From: an uncultured Bacilli bacterium
Lineage (GTDB): Bacteria > Bacillota_I > Bacilli_A > RF39 > UBA660
Length of the DNA stretch: 64,000 nucleotides
Assembly: GCA_934102355.1 (NCBI GenBank)
Contig: CAKOSO010000001.1
Span: 186,001-250,000, forward strand
Direction of reading: 5' to 3'
Positions 54,809-63,535 of this stretch are shown one piece after another; within the stretch, counting starts at the first letter, position 1; the number at the start of each line of letters is the position of its first letter. The position numbers were made by a program, and so were the translations under genes. The notes beneath the pieces are model-generated. The model was given only the letters and a program-made list of their open reading frames with translations. It was not told the DNA's origin and searched no databases.

Positions 54809-57800
54809 TTAACCATTCTTACTATTATTAATAGCTTGTTCAGCACGTTGATGCTTTTGTCGAGTCTTAGAATATTTAAATGTATTCAATTTGTCGCCAA
54901 CCTTTGTACCTTTATATGTCTTACCAGAATTTGCTTCCTTAGCAGCTTTCCCAACACTAGACATTTTAGTTAAAGAAGTAAAGTCATAACTATAATCTTT
55001 GTCATCGGATTTTTCGTTCTTTCCGAGTTTACTAGAATAATAATCAACCGTACGATCATAATCATTCATAAGTGCTTTAGCAGTAGACTTATCCTCTTTA
55101 TCATCCATAATTTCACTGATACGATAAGCTTTTGCATTATCCAGTTCGTCAGCATAAACTTTACCATAGAAGGATCTTTCATCAGCAGTTAACTCTCTTT
55201 TACCATCAAATGTTCTACCTGATTCAAGCATATTATGTAAATCTTGAACCGATTTATTTTCTAAAGAATTACACAACTTATTTGCCTCAGCTTCACTACC
55301 AGCTAAAGATTTATAAGAATCATCACTGGATAATTTTTTAGCGTCCATTCTATAGCCAGTTGCATTTTTAGTCACAATATCAGTTTCTAATTCTTTATCA
55401 ATGCTTGCACGTTTCTTTTGTAAGTCCTCATATGCATCTTCAACTTCTTTATCTTTTTTACCAACAAACATTCCACCTAAGAATCCAGCTTGTAGTTGCG
55501 CACCAGTTCCTACTCCTTTACGATATAAATCACTTCTTTTACTTGCTGTGGCCCAAGTACTTTTAGCGCCTGCCATAATATTTCCTTTTGAACCAGCTCC
55601 AAATCCGCGAAGTCCAGCACCAACCATACCAGATGCACCACGAAGTCCTGCAGCAAACGCTCCTTTAGCGCCAAGTCCACCAGCATAAGCAGAATAAGCA
55701 TTTCTTCCAACACCAATCGCAGAAGCGCCTACCGCAATACCTGCACCAGCAGCACCAAATGCAGCGGTTTTAAGCATCTTTCCAGCATCTTTAAACGAAC
55801 CGGCCATATCACTTATTCCAAATATTTTAGAAATAAATGCTGGAGCAGCTTTTGCAAACGCTAAAACTCCAAGAATCATAAATATTTTTGTAAGTCCACT
55901 TTGACTAGAAATATTAAATATTGAAAGTATAATAGGTATTAACATAATTGCTAAAAGTTTAATAAATAAATCTGCAAATGTTGCACCATACATTTTTACC
56001 CATTGTGGGAATACTTTATCTCTAGGATTAATAAATGATAATATCGCAACCGGAGAAATTATTTGTAATAATAATATTTTTGCATTTCGAACAACAACAT
56101 CAACTGCTAACACTGCTAATAAAACAAAAACAACAATTCCCATTATTAATCCAACAAAAGCAGAAATATAAATTTGATCATCATCATCAGCATCAGTTAG
56201 TATACTTTGACATGACTCACCGCCATTGCTAGCACTACCATGCAAAATTTTTGAAGCATCTAAACATTTCATTACATCATCATCTATATTGGATTTAAGT
56301 ATATCAATAAATGCAAGCATCATTGTTCCAGCAAAAGAATTTGCTGCCTCATTTCCTCTTTTTTGTTTTGCCTTAAACTCTTCTATTGCTTCTTGGCTAG
56401 CCTTTACTTTTTCAGTTTCTTCTTCTACATAAATATTTAAATAATCTCCAACTTCACTTTTTGTAGTACCAGTTATTCCATAACTATCCCAATTATTAAC
56501 CAACTCTGTTGCAGCACTCTTTAAAACATCATTCCATACTTCAGGATCAAGCGTTGAAAAAGCTGATTCAACTCCGTATCCATCATTGTTAGATTTTTTT
56601 CGAGCACAATCTACCATTTCATCAAATGATGTACTTGGGCATGTAAATCTTGGAGATGTATTTTTTTCTTTTCCTTGATCAGAAACTATACGCAATGTCT
56701 TTCTTCCATAAATCCAGCATGTATATTCAGCCGGCTCTGAATAATTTCCATTTTGTCCATAAGCATTACTATTTTGTTCTTTAAAGCAATTTAAATCTCC
56801 ATCGGAATTATTTCCTTCAAAAACTAACCATGGACACTTACCTTCATTAAGCATAGAATAAATATTATTTATATCATTATTCTTATAATTCATTTCAGTG
56901 CAACCATCACCACTACTCCAGCAACCAGCAGATTTAGCTACCATATTAATTTGAAATTTATCTAAATTATTCAGTGCTGATTGAGTTGTAGAAGCACCTT
57001 TTTCACTCAATAAACTTGAAATTTTATCCTTTAGTGCTATTTTCTGTGGCTCGCCTTCCAACTTTATTTGATTTTCTTCACCATCAACAAAGCTAATATT
57101 CATATACTTATTATCATTACTACCTTTAAAATTAATCTTTACATATGTTTGAAATGGATTAATTAATACACCATTATCATCATATTTACTTCCAGAAGTT
57201 CCTATATATGCATAATAACAGCTCATGTCTTTATTTAAAGTGCTTTCATAATATGTAACATAAAATTCAAATCGACAATTAGCAAATGTCCTATCATTAT
57301 TATTACTACATATCCTTTTTACAAGAATATCTTTTAACTTACCATCTTTACTTGAATCAGAAGGATCAGCTATATAATAAACATTATAGCAATTATCATT
57401 GTTATCATAATCAGATTGACTATTACATATTCCATAATTATGCATTGAACTATTTAATTTGTTTTTAAAAACATTTAAGCCGGCATAAGATATTAAAGTT
57501 TTAGTAGTACAACCTGAATTTTGCACAGGATAACAAAATAGTACTTCTTTACCATTAAAATTTAACAATGTATCCTTAATAACTTTATTCATAGATTGTT
57601 CAATGGCAGACTTACTATCATATTTACAATCTTCAGCATCTATTAACAGATTTGTCCACGTACCCTTTTCGCCAGAAATGTCAGTACTCATTATTAAAGA
57701 TTTATATAGCCATGAACTATCACATACATTTTCAGCCTTTACCTCAGGTACAATAAGCGAAAATCCTTTACTAAGTATTTTAGTAGCTAAACCTTCTTCA

Positions 57801-58249
57801 TTTTTATAATAATATGATGTTCCAGCACCACCAAAAGAATCATCTGTACTTCCATTTGAAATAGATTTGGCAAAATTGCTAAGTAATCCATCATTTCCTA
57901 CGACGACATTTTGTACTTTTTGTAAAAAATCAAATATAAATGGCATAGCAAGAACTAATACTATCGAAATAACAATTCTAGCTGCAAGTTTTCCACCGCC
58001 TGCACTCTTATCAGTTAATTTATCCGGATCAACTAAATACTGTAACATGCTTATCACTATTCTAAATAGCATGAATATTCCAACAATTGAATATAAAGTT
58101 TTCCAAATAGAATTAATATAAGTACTATCAAAAAAATTCGAACCCTGTGCTAAATCAAAAACAAATCCATACGCATTAGAAACCCATGAAAAAATTTGAT
58201 AAAATAAACTTATAACGAAAGAGTTTACTCCAAAAAAATCTAAAAACAT
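54809..58249 (-). CDS. Large VirB6-like polytopic T4SS protein with Cys-rich extracytoplasmic domain
   Basis: This 1146-residue protein is the likely channel component. N-terminal helices (about 10-30, 47-70, 92-112) include SIVGIFMLFRIVISMLQY. A long hydrophilic domain (about 135-680) follows with some 20 cysteines. A second membrane block of about five helices lies at about 690-830 (for example ISPVAILSFINPRDKVFPQWVKMYG in the loop, W and R conserved in VirB6/TrbL). The C-terminal cytoplasmic tail has Gly/Ala-rich and charged segments and is predicted to face the cytosol. It follows two pilin genes and precedes prgI. Confidence 0.85.
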   Translation of the reverse strand: MFLDFFGVNSFVISLFYQIFSWVSNAYGFVFDLAQGSNFFDSTYINSIWKTLYSIVGIFMLFRIVISMLQYLVDPDKLTDKSAGGGKLAARIVISIVLVLAMPFIFDFLQKVQNVVVGNDGLLSNFAKSISNGSTDDSFGGAGTSYYYKNEEGLATKILSKGFSLIVPEVKAENVCDSSWLYKSLIMSTDISGEKGTWTNLLIDAEDCKYDSKSAIEQSMNKVIKDTLLNFNGKEVLFCYPVQNSGCTTKTLISYAGLNVFKNKLNSSMHNYGICNSQSDYDNNDNCYNVYYIADPSDSSKDGKLKDILVKRICSNNNDRTFANCRFEFYVTYYESTLNKDMSCYYAYIGTSGSKYDDNGVLINPFQTYVKINFKGSNDNKYMNISFVDGEENQIKLEGEPQKIALKDKISSLLSEKGASTTQSALNNLDKFQINMVAKSAGCWSSGDGCTEMNYKNNDINNIYSMLNEGKCPWLVFEGNNSDGDLNCFKEQNSNAYGQNGNYSEPAEYTCWIYGRKTLRIVSDQGKEKNTSPRFTCPSTSFDEMVDCARKKSNNDGYGVESAFSTLDPEVWNDVLKSAATELVNNWDSYGITGTTKSEVGDYLNIYVEEETEKVKASQEAIEEFKAKQKRGNEAANSFAGTMMLAFIDILKSNIDDDVMKCLDASKILHGSASNGGESCQSILTDADDDDQIYISAFVGLIMGIVVFVLLAVLAVDVVVRNAKILLLQIISPVAILSFINPRDKVFPQWVKMYGATFADLFIKLLAIMLIPIILSIFNISSQSGLTKIFMILGVLAFAKAAPAFISKIFGISDMAGSFKDAGKMLKTAAFGAAGAGIAVGASAIGVGRNAYSAYAGGLGAKGAFAAGLRGASGMVGAGLRGFGAGSKGNIMAGAKSTWATASKRSDLYRKGVGTGAQLQAGFLGGMFVGKKDKEVEDAYEDLQKKRASIDKELETDIVTKNATGYRMDAKKLSSDDSYKSLAGSEAEANKLCNSLENKSVQDLHNMLESGRTFDGKRELTADERSFYGKVYADELDNAKAYRISEIMDDKEDKSTAKALMNDYDRTVDYYSSKLGKNEKSDDKDYSYDFTSLTKMSSVGKAAKEANSGKTYKGTKVGDKLNTFKYSKTRQKHQRAEQAINNSKNG

Positions 58250-58259
58250 AATTGCACCT

Positions 58260-58577
58260 CTATCCTATTCCACATGTTCCAATCATTCCCGGAATCAATC
58301 CCATTAACACATTAACAACTGTCGGAACAAAAAATATAGCAACTGCTATAATTATTCTTTTAATAGCAGCCGACTGAGCTTTTTTCATATCTTCTTCTTT
58401 CCCAGCAGCTGATGCAGTCATCAAATCTTTAATAACAAGTACAATTAACAATATCGGAACAACAATTCTTATTGCTGTAAATGCATCTTGTAACAAATTG
58501 TATATTGCACTTCCTTTTTGTATCAAACCATCCTTACAATCATCTAAAAACATTATAAGATTCATTATTTTACTCAT
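58260..58577 (-). CDS. VirB2-like T4SS pilin (T4SS_pilin family)
   Basis: This 105-residue protein has a first helix (about 31-53, AIRIVVPILLIVLVIKDLMTA), a charged cytoplasmic loop (AAGKEEDMKKAQSAAIKR) and a second helix (IIIAVAIFFVPTVVNVLMGLI), ending in a Cys-Gly tail. The loop with a basic K-x-x-x-x-R between two helices is the family plan of VirB2/TrbC-like pilins in Gram-positive and CPR-type systems. The ATG at 58577 follows GGAGG. It is the second of two such proteins. Confidence 0.78.
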   Translation of the reverse strand: MSKIMNLIMFLDDCKDGLIQKGSAIYNLLQDAFTAIRIVVPILLIVLVIKDLMTASAAGKEEDMKKAQSAAIKRIIIAVAIFFVPTVVNVLMGLIPGMIGTCGIG

Positions 58578-58661
58578 AACCGACCTCCAAAAGTCCATAC
58601 TATACAAAAATTATAACAAAATAAGCAATTAAAAACAATACATTTTAAAAATAAATTAACA

Positions 58662-58691
58662 ATAAAAAAGGAACATCATAATGATATTCCT
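58662..58691 (-). terminator. Terminator between the two pilin-like genes
   Basis: Minus strand: AGGAATATCA pairs with TGATGTTCCT (one G-T) around a three-base loop, followed by six Ts. It could lower downstream expression relative to the first pilin gene. Confidence 0.85.
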
Positions 58692-58697
58692 AACAAT

Positions 58698-59099
58698 TTA
58701 TTTTTTAGTTACTAATGTACAAAGTTTACCACCTGGCTCAGTAGCACAAGCCCAACAATATGCAGAATCATCTTTTACATTTCCATTTTCATCGACTTGT
58801 TTTGTATCAACACCAATCATTCCAAAAATCATTTGAACAAGTGTTACAACAAAGAAAATTAATACGCCATAAACAAGTCTTTTAATTAAAAGCTTTTGAG
58901 TAGCTTTAATTTCTTTTTCTTCTCCTGCCATTACAGCTTTTCCTAAATCTAGTAAAGCAAGCAATACAATAATTACTGGAATAGCTATTTTAAATACATT
59001 TATAACAACTCCTAATAATTTCCAAATTTGAGCTGAGTCTTTACAAAAACTACTAGCATCAACTACAGGATCATCTAAAAAACTTATAATACTTAACAT
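58698..59099 (-). CDS. VirB2-like T4SS pilin, second type
   Basis: This 133-residue protein has the same plan as the downstream gene: IWKLLGVVINVFKIAIPVIIVLLALLDLGKAVMAG (about 27-58), a charged loop KEIKATQKLLIKR, and VYGVLIFFVVTLVQMIFGMI. It adds a C-terminal extension with three Cys (CWACATEPGGKLC), absent from its partner. The family match is strongest in the loop. It is followed by a hairpin, so it may be expressed separately and more abundantly. Confidence 0.75.
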   Translation of the reverse strand: MLSIISFLDDPVVDASSFCKDSAQIWKLLGVVINVFKIAIPVIIVLLALLDLGKAVMAGEEKEIKATQKLLIKRLVYGVLIFFVVTLVQMIFGMIGVDTKQVDENGNVKDDSAYCWACATEPGGKLCTLVTKK

Positions 59100-59186
59100 A
59101 ATATATACACATTCCTTTCATCTATAAATAATATAATTTATATATTTAATTTTGTCAAATAGTTTTGATAAAATTAAATAAAAATG

Positions 59187-59612
59187 TCAATTATTTTTAC
59201 ACTTCTTTCTAACATTTTTTGAATGTCTTATATCATACTCTATCATTGATTTATTTTGTAACTTTTTCATCTTATCATAATAAGTAACAATAGCACTTAC
59301 ATTTAATCTTTTTAAATTCATTAGTACCTCTTCTTCTGTTACCCCAGTAAGATATGTAAAACATACACCTTTTGCTTCTCCAGGAAATATTTCCTTTTTT
59401 AATACTACATCATAAAACTTTCCATCTATTTCTTGTACATAAATTGGAAAACTTTGCCAAGTTGTTTTATATCTTTGAATCTTTTTCTTAAAAAAAGTTT
59501 CTTTTTTATATACATAATAAGGTTCTCTTAATTCTATTATCGCATTAAAATAATCAGGCCCATTTTGACTTTTATTATATCTTAAACAAGCCTTATAATA
59601 TTTCTTTTCCAT
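59187..59612 (-). CDS. Unknown small basic protein
   Basis: This 141-residue protein is not recognised. It lacks membrane segments and has aromatic and basic residues throughout (NAIIELREPYYVYKKETFFKKKIQRYKTTW at about 25-54), a domain with DGKFYDVVLKKEIFPG and GVTEEEVLMNLKRLNV, and a Lys-rich tail. The C-terminal pattern could be a small alpha/beta fold. It has a strong own promoter and lies upstream of the pilin genes without a clear terminator between. Confidence 0.65.
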   Translation of the reverse strand: MEKKYYKACLRYNKSQNGPDYFNAIIELREPYYVYKKETFFKKKIQRYKTTWQSFPIYVQEIDGKFYDVVLKKEIFPGEAKGVCFTYLTGVTEEEVLMNLKRLNVSAIVTYYDKMKKLQNKSMIEYDIRHSKNVRKKCKNN

Positions 59613-59636
59613 AACTATTTCCTTTCAGTGTTATAT

Positions 59637-59666
59637 ATTATCACATATTTTTAAAAAAAATGTCAA
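59637..59666 (-). promoter_or_regulatory. Strong predicted promoter upstream of the T4SS region
   Basis: Minus strand: TTGACA (59661-59666), 18-bp spacer, GATAAT (59637-59642) with an upstream TG making an extended -10. It could serve the gene at 59187 and read into the pilin genes. Confidence 0.7.
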
Positions 59667-59725
59667 TATTTGTTTCTTTTAGATAAACTAATATGATATT
59701 ATATTAAAAGAAAGAAGGTAAAAAT

Positions 59726-60172
59726 ATGAAACACAAATTAGTTTTTATAATAATGGGAATTATAGTATTACTTGGGTCAACAATACTAATATTTGGAAGC
59801 AATAAAGAATACTTACATCATATAACATTAAATGAAACAATAAAAAAAATAGAAAACAAAGAATCATTTATACTTTATATAAAACAAGATCAATGTTCAC
59901 ACTGCTTAGAATTTACACCAATATTTAAAAAGGTATTAGGAGAATATGAAATAGATGCTTACTATATAAGCTTAGATGATCTAACTAATGAACAAAAAAC
60001 GTACACAAAAGAAGATGTAACTATTAATGATTTAAACATAACTATAGATGGTACCCCTACAGTTGTATTTATTGATAAAGGGGTTGAAACTTCCAAATTA
60101 AATAGAATTGTTGGTTCACAACAAAAAACTAATATAATTCAAAAACTAAAAACAGTAGGATATATCAAATAG
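59726..60172 (+). CDS. Membrane-anchored thioredoxin-like protein (CSHC)
   Basis: This 148-residue plus-strand protein has an N-terminal membrane helix (about 5-24), then a thioredoxin fold with the redox motif DQCSHCLEF (CSHC) and GTPTVVFIDKG with cis-Pro. It is expected to act outside the membrane on thiols. It stands beside the T4SS cluster whose VirB6-like protein is cysteine-rich. An AAGAAGG site precedes the ATG and a good terminator follows. Confidence 0.8.
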   Translation: MKHKLVFIIMGIIVLLGSTILIFGSNKEYLHHITLNETIKKIENKESFILYIKQDQCSHCLEFTPIFKKVLGEYEIDAYYISLDDLTNEQKTYTKEDVTINDLNITIDGTPTVVFIDKGVETSKLNRIVGSQQKTNIIQKLKTVGYIK

Positions 60173-60201
60173 AATCAAGTTTTACTTGGTTCTTTTATTT
60201 T
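60172..60201 (+). terminator. Terminator of the thioredoxin-like gene
   Basis: Plus strand: GAATCAAG/CTTGGTTC (one G-T pair) with a five-base loop is followed by TTTTATTTT. Confidence 0.85.
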
Positions 60202-60210
60202 ATATAAAAA

Positions 60211-60308
60211 TTGCCAACATTTTCCAATTAAATTATTTTCAATTCTATTATTTCCATTTTTTACCAATTGTCCATTAATAGTATTAAATTACCGAATTTT
60301 ACCAATCA
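60211..60308. repeat. Cluster of phased CCAAT-type half-sites between converging genes
   Basis: TTGCCAACAT/TTTCCAATTA (60211/60221), TTTCCATTTT/TTACCAATTG (60251/60261) and TTACCGAATT/TTACCAATCA (60289/60299) are all pairs with a 10-bp period. The middle pair shares 20 identical bases (60250-60269) with 47412-47431. No gene starts here. Confidence 0.75.
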
Positions 60309-60309
60309 A

Positions 60310-60345
60310 TAAAAAAGAACTATCTACTAAAAAGTAAATAATTCT
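60310..60345 (-). terminator. Terminator of uvrC
   Basis: Minus strand: AGAATTATTTACT pairs with AGTAGATAGTTCT (13 bp, two G-T pairs) around TTTT, followed by six Ts. Confidence 0.85.
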
Positions 60346-60355
60346 ATAAACACTC

Positions 60356-62113
60356 CTAATTATCATTTTTATTTAAATAATCAATTAAACTTATAGCAAC
60401 ATCTTCTGGAATAATAGTTTTTAATTCATCAATACTTGCTTCTTTTATTTTATTTATTGATTTATATTTTTTTAATAATTCTTTTCTTCTTTTATCCCCT
60501 ATTCCAGAAACATTTTCTAATATACTAGAAAGACCGCCTTTTTGCTTTATATTTCTATGATATGTAATAACATATCTATGAACTTCATCTTGCATCTTAG
60601 TTAAATATAAAAATAAATTATTATCTTTTGGTAATTTTATCTCTTCTAAATTACTATCTATTATTGAATTAGTTCTATGATGATCATCTTTCTTAAGACC
60701 AATTACTTTTATATCTAAATTTAAGCTATCAAGTATTTCTTTAGTAGCATTTACTTGTAGTTCACCACCATCTACAATAATTAAATCAGGTTTTTTTAAA
60801 CCATCTAATAAAACCCTGTAATATCTTCTATAAATAACCTCTTTCATAGCAGATAAGTCATCTTTTACATCAATAGATATCTTATATTTTCTATACTCAC
60901 TTTTTTTCGGTTCAAAACCTTCAAAAACAACCATTGCACCAACATAATAAGTACCAAATAAATGTGAATTATCAAAAAGTTCTATTCTATTTAACTCATC
61001 CAAATTAAGAAGTTCTTTTAATGAATTAATAGCTATATTTTTTTCATTTTCATTTCTTTTAATTAAATTAATTTTTTCTTTACTAGCAATCTCTGCATTT
61101 AAATTTGCCATGTCAAGAATTTTTTTAATATCACCTTTTTTAGGTATTAAAACATTAACATCTAAATACTCATTCAATACTTCATAATCATTTATATCAT
61201 TAATAACAATTTCTTTTGGAATAGAAAACTTCTCATAGAAATCAATAATATATCTAATATAAATATCATTATCTATAACATTATTAAAAATCTTATTATA
61301 CTTACCAGTAACTACACCATTTCTTATAAATAAAGTTGATATAGACAAAAAATTGTCTTCCATGTATATACCAAATACATCAAAATTATATCTAATACTA
61401 GATACTATTACCTGCTTATTTAATATATTCTTGATACTATCTATTTCATCTTTTAAATCTTTTGCTTTTTCATAATTTAAAGCTTCACTAGCTTTATACA
61501 TTTCTTCTTCTAATCTCTTAGTTAATACTTTATAATCACCATTTAAAATAGAAGTAATTTCTCTTTCCATATTATCTAGTTTTTCTTTATCAACTTCATA
61601 TTTACAATACCCTAAACACTCATTTATATGATAGTATAAACAAACATCTTTCTTTAAAGTCCTACACTTCTTTAATGGATATATTCTATTAAGTAAATTA
61701 ACTGTTCTTCTTGCATCATTAACATTAGGAAAAGGACCAAATAATTTATCCTTCGTTCTTTTTCTAACTTTATATCTTTCAATAGTAAGAGTTGGAAACT
61801 TATCATTTTTTAAAACTATATATGGATATGTCTTATCATCCTTTAATAAAATATTATATTTAGGATTATACTTTTTAATTAAATTTATTTCTAATATTAA
61901 ACACTCAACATTAGTATTAGTAACAATATAATCAAAATCATAAATATTATCAACCAATACCTTAGTCTTACCAGTATGTATCTTATTAAAATAAGAATTA
62001 ACTCTATTTTTTAAATTTTTAGCCTTACCAACATAAATAATAACACCATCTTTATTTTTCATTAAATAACATCCTGGTTTCGTTGGTAATAATCTTAGTT
62101 TTTCCTTTAACAT
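60356..62113 (-). CDS. uvrC: Excinuclease ABC subunit C
   Basis: UvrC makes both incisions in nucleotide excision repair. The 585 residues contain the N-terminal GIY-YIG domain (LPTKPGCYLMKNKDGVIIYVGKAK), a UVR helix pair (EALNYEKAKDLKDEI), the RNase H-like endonuclease domain (IELFDNSHLFGT, LIIVDGGELQV) and C-terminal helix-hairpin-helix (LENVSGIGDKRRKELLKKY). Length is normal. It starts a uvrC-rluD-lspA block read in the opposite order: lspA, rluD, uvrC. Confidence 0.97.
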   Translation of the reverse strand: MLKEKLRLLPTKPGCYLMKNKDGVIIYVGKAKNLKNRVNSYFNKIHTGKTKVLVDNIYDFDYIVTNTNVECLILEINLIKKYNPKYNILLKDDKTYPYIVLKNDKFPTLTIERYKVRKRTKDKLFGPFPNVNDARRTVNLLNRIYPLKKCRTLKKDVCLYYHINECLGYCKYEVDKEKLDNMEREITSILNGDYKVLTKRLEEEMYKASEALNYEKAKDLKDEIDSIKNILNKQVIVSSIRYNFDVFGIYMEDNFLSISTLFIRNGVVTGKYNKIFNNVIDNDIYIRYIIDFYEKFSIPKEIVINDINDYEVLNEYLDVNVLIPKKGDIKKILDMANLNAEIASKEKINLIKRNENEKNIAINSLKELLNLDELNRIELFDNSHLFGTYYVGAMVVFEGFEPKKSEYRKYKISIDVKDDLSAMKEVIYRRYYRVLLDGLKKPDLIIVDGGELQVNATKEILDSLNLDIKVIGLKKDDHHRTNSIIDSNLEEIKLPKDNNLFLYLTKMQDEVHRYVITYHRNIKQKGGLSSILENVSGIGDKRRKELLKKYKSINKIKEASIDELKTIIPEDVAISLIDYLNKNDN

Positions 62114-62121
62114 AAAAACCT

Positions 62122-63009
62122 CTATCTAAAACTATCTAAAATACTCATAAAAGTATCATCCGGTTCTATTTCAAAAAATAATTCCTTACCAGTTATTGGA
62201 TGAATAAATCTAATTGATTTAGAAACAAGCATTTGTCCATAATCCTCATCAATAATCTTTCTATTTCCATACACTAAATCATTCACAATTGGATATCCAA
62301 TATAGTTTAAATGAACCCTTATCTGATGTGTTCTACCTGTTTCTAACCTACATTTAATTAAAGTTACATCCTTAAATCTTTGAACAACACTAAAATGTGT
62401 AACAGCATCCTTACTATTTATATCAGTAACAGTATACTTTTGTCTATTAGTTATACTTCTTCCTATAGGAGCATCAATTTTACCATTATCACACCTAACA
62501 TTACCCCATACAAGCGCTAAATAAATTCTTTCAACTTCTTTATTTTTTATCATTTTACTAAGTAATTCATGGGTTTTATCATCTTTTGCAACAACCATTA
62601 AACCACTCGTATCTTTATCAAGTCTGTGAACAATACCAGGTCTTACATCATCTTTTTTACTAACTTTATTAAAGTGATATAATAAAGCATTAACTAAAGT
62701 ATGATTCTTATTTCCAACAGCAGGATGGGTAACAATTCCAGACTTTTTATTTATGATTGCTAAATATTCATCTTCATAAACAATATCAATAGGAATATTC
62801 TCTTTTTCAATAACAATCTCATCATCTATATCATTTATAGAAATAATATCTTCATTTTTAACTTTATAACTTTTTTTAACAACTAAACCATTTACTAAAA
62901 TATTGTCACTATCAATTAAATTATTAATCTTACTTCTTGAAAAATCAGTATTTGAAGCAAGATAAACATCTAATCTTAAATTTTCATCATTATTTACTTT
63001 TATTTCCAT
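62122..63009 (-). CDS. RluD-family pseudouridine synthase
   Basis: This enzyme isomerises uridine to pseudouridine in rRNA (RluA/RluD/YlyB family). The 295 residues hold an N-terminal S4 RNA-binding domain (RLDVYLASNTDFSRSKINNLI), the catalytic block RPGIVHRLDKDTSGLMVVAK with catalytic Asp, and RLETGRTHQIRVHLNYIGYPI. It overlaps lspA by 20 bases, a common pair (lspA-ylyB in Bacillus). The ATG at 63009 follows GAGGTGG. Confidence 0.95.
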   Translation of the reverse strand: MEIKVNNDENLRLDVYLASNTDFSRSKINNLIDSDNILVNGLVVKKSYKVKNEDIISINDIDDEIVIEKENIPIDIVYEDEYLAIINKKSGIVTHPAVGNKNHTLVNALLYHFNKVSKKDDVRPGIVHRLDKDTSGLMVVAKDDKTHELLSKMIKNKEVERIYLALVWGNVRCDNGKIDAPIGRSITNRQKYTVTDINSKDAVTHFSVVQRFKDVTLIKCRLETGRTHQIRVHLNYIGYPIVNDLVYGNRKIIDEDYGQMLVSKSIRFIHPITGKELFFEIEPDDTFMSILDSFR

Positions 63010-63457
63010 CTTTACCACCTCTTATAATAGATATAATAAACAAGAAGGTTCCAATACATATTGCTATATCAGCTATATTAAATATTGGGAAACTATAACC
63101 AAATATCTTAAATCCAATAAAATCAACCACATATAACCTAAAAACCCTATCAAATAGATTACCACTTATACCACCAATAAGTAAACTAAGAGAAAAACTT
63201 TCTAATTTAGACATATTATTTTTAATCATTTTTTTATTTATATATATTAACATAATAATAGCAAGAATTATAAGAATAACTATACACCCACTAAAAAGTG
63301 AAAACGCAGCACCAGTATTTTTTACATAATATAAATAAAAGAAATTAGAAATTATATCATAAGATTTTCCAGGTACTAAATAATTAATAACTAAAAATTT
63401 AGATACTATATCTATTAAAAATACAATTAATGCGCCTATATAAACTTTAAGCTTCAC
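62990..63457 (-). CDS. lspA: Lipoprotein signal peptidase (signal peptidase II)
   Basis: LspA removes signal peptides from prolipoproteins after lipidation. The 155 residues have four membrane helices and the conserved NTGAAFSLFSG and NLFDR with DFIGFKIFGYSFPIFNIADIAI, holding the two catalytic Asp. I start at the GTG (63457) behind AGGTGAT; a frame three codons longer begins within that site. It is followed by the rluD-type gene, as in Bacillus. The lipoprotein at 32630 is a likely substrate. Confidence 0.95.
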   Translation of the reverse strand: MKLKVYIGALIVFLIDIVSKFLVINYLVPGKSYDIISNFFYLYYVKNTGAAFSLFSGCIVILIILAIIMLIYINKKMIKNNMSKLESFSLSLLIGGISGNLFDRVFRLYVVDFIGFKIFGYSFPIFNIADIAICIGTFLFIISIIRGGKDGNKSK

Positions 63458-63481
63458 TTCAATCACCTACCAATATAATAT

Positions 63482-63518
63482 CAAAAAAAAATACTTAAAA
63501 CCACCATTTTAAGTATTT
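63482..63518 (-). terminator. Terminator of mscL
   Basis: Minus strand: a perfect 12-bp stem AAATACTTAAAA/TTTTAAGTATTT with a six-base loop and eight Ts lies after the mscL stop. Confidence 0.9.
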
Positions 63519-63535
63519 AATAATTAAATTAACTC

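Noticed and set aside
55132..57809. Several plus-strand frames of 60-95 codons inside the VirB6-like gene
   Set aside because: They lie entirely inside a well-supported gene, lack ribosome sites and have low-complexity composition reflecting the opposite strand.
46379..60172. Prophage
   Set aside because: Only the Bro-N-type gene is phage-like; no capsid, terminase, tail, integrase or lysis genes were seen.
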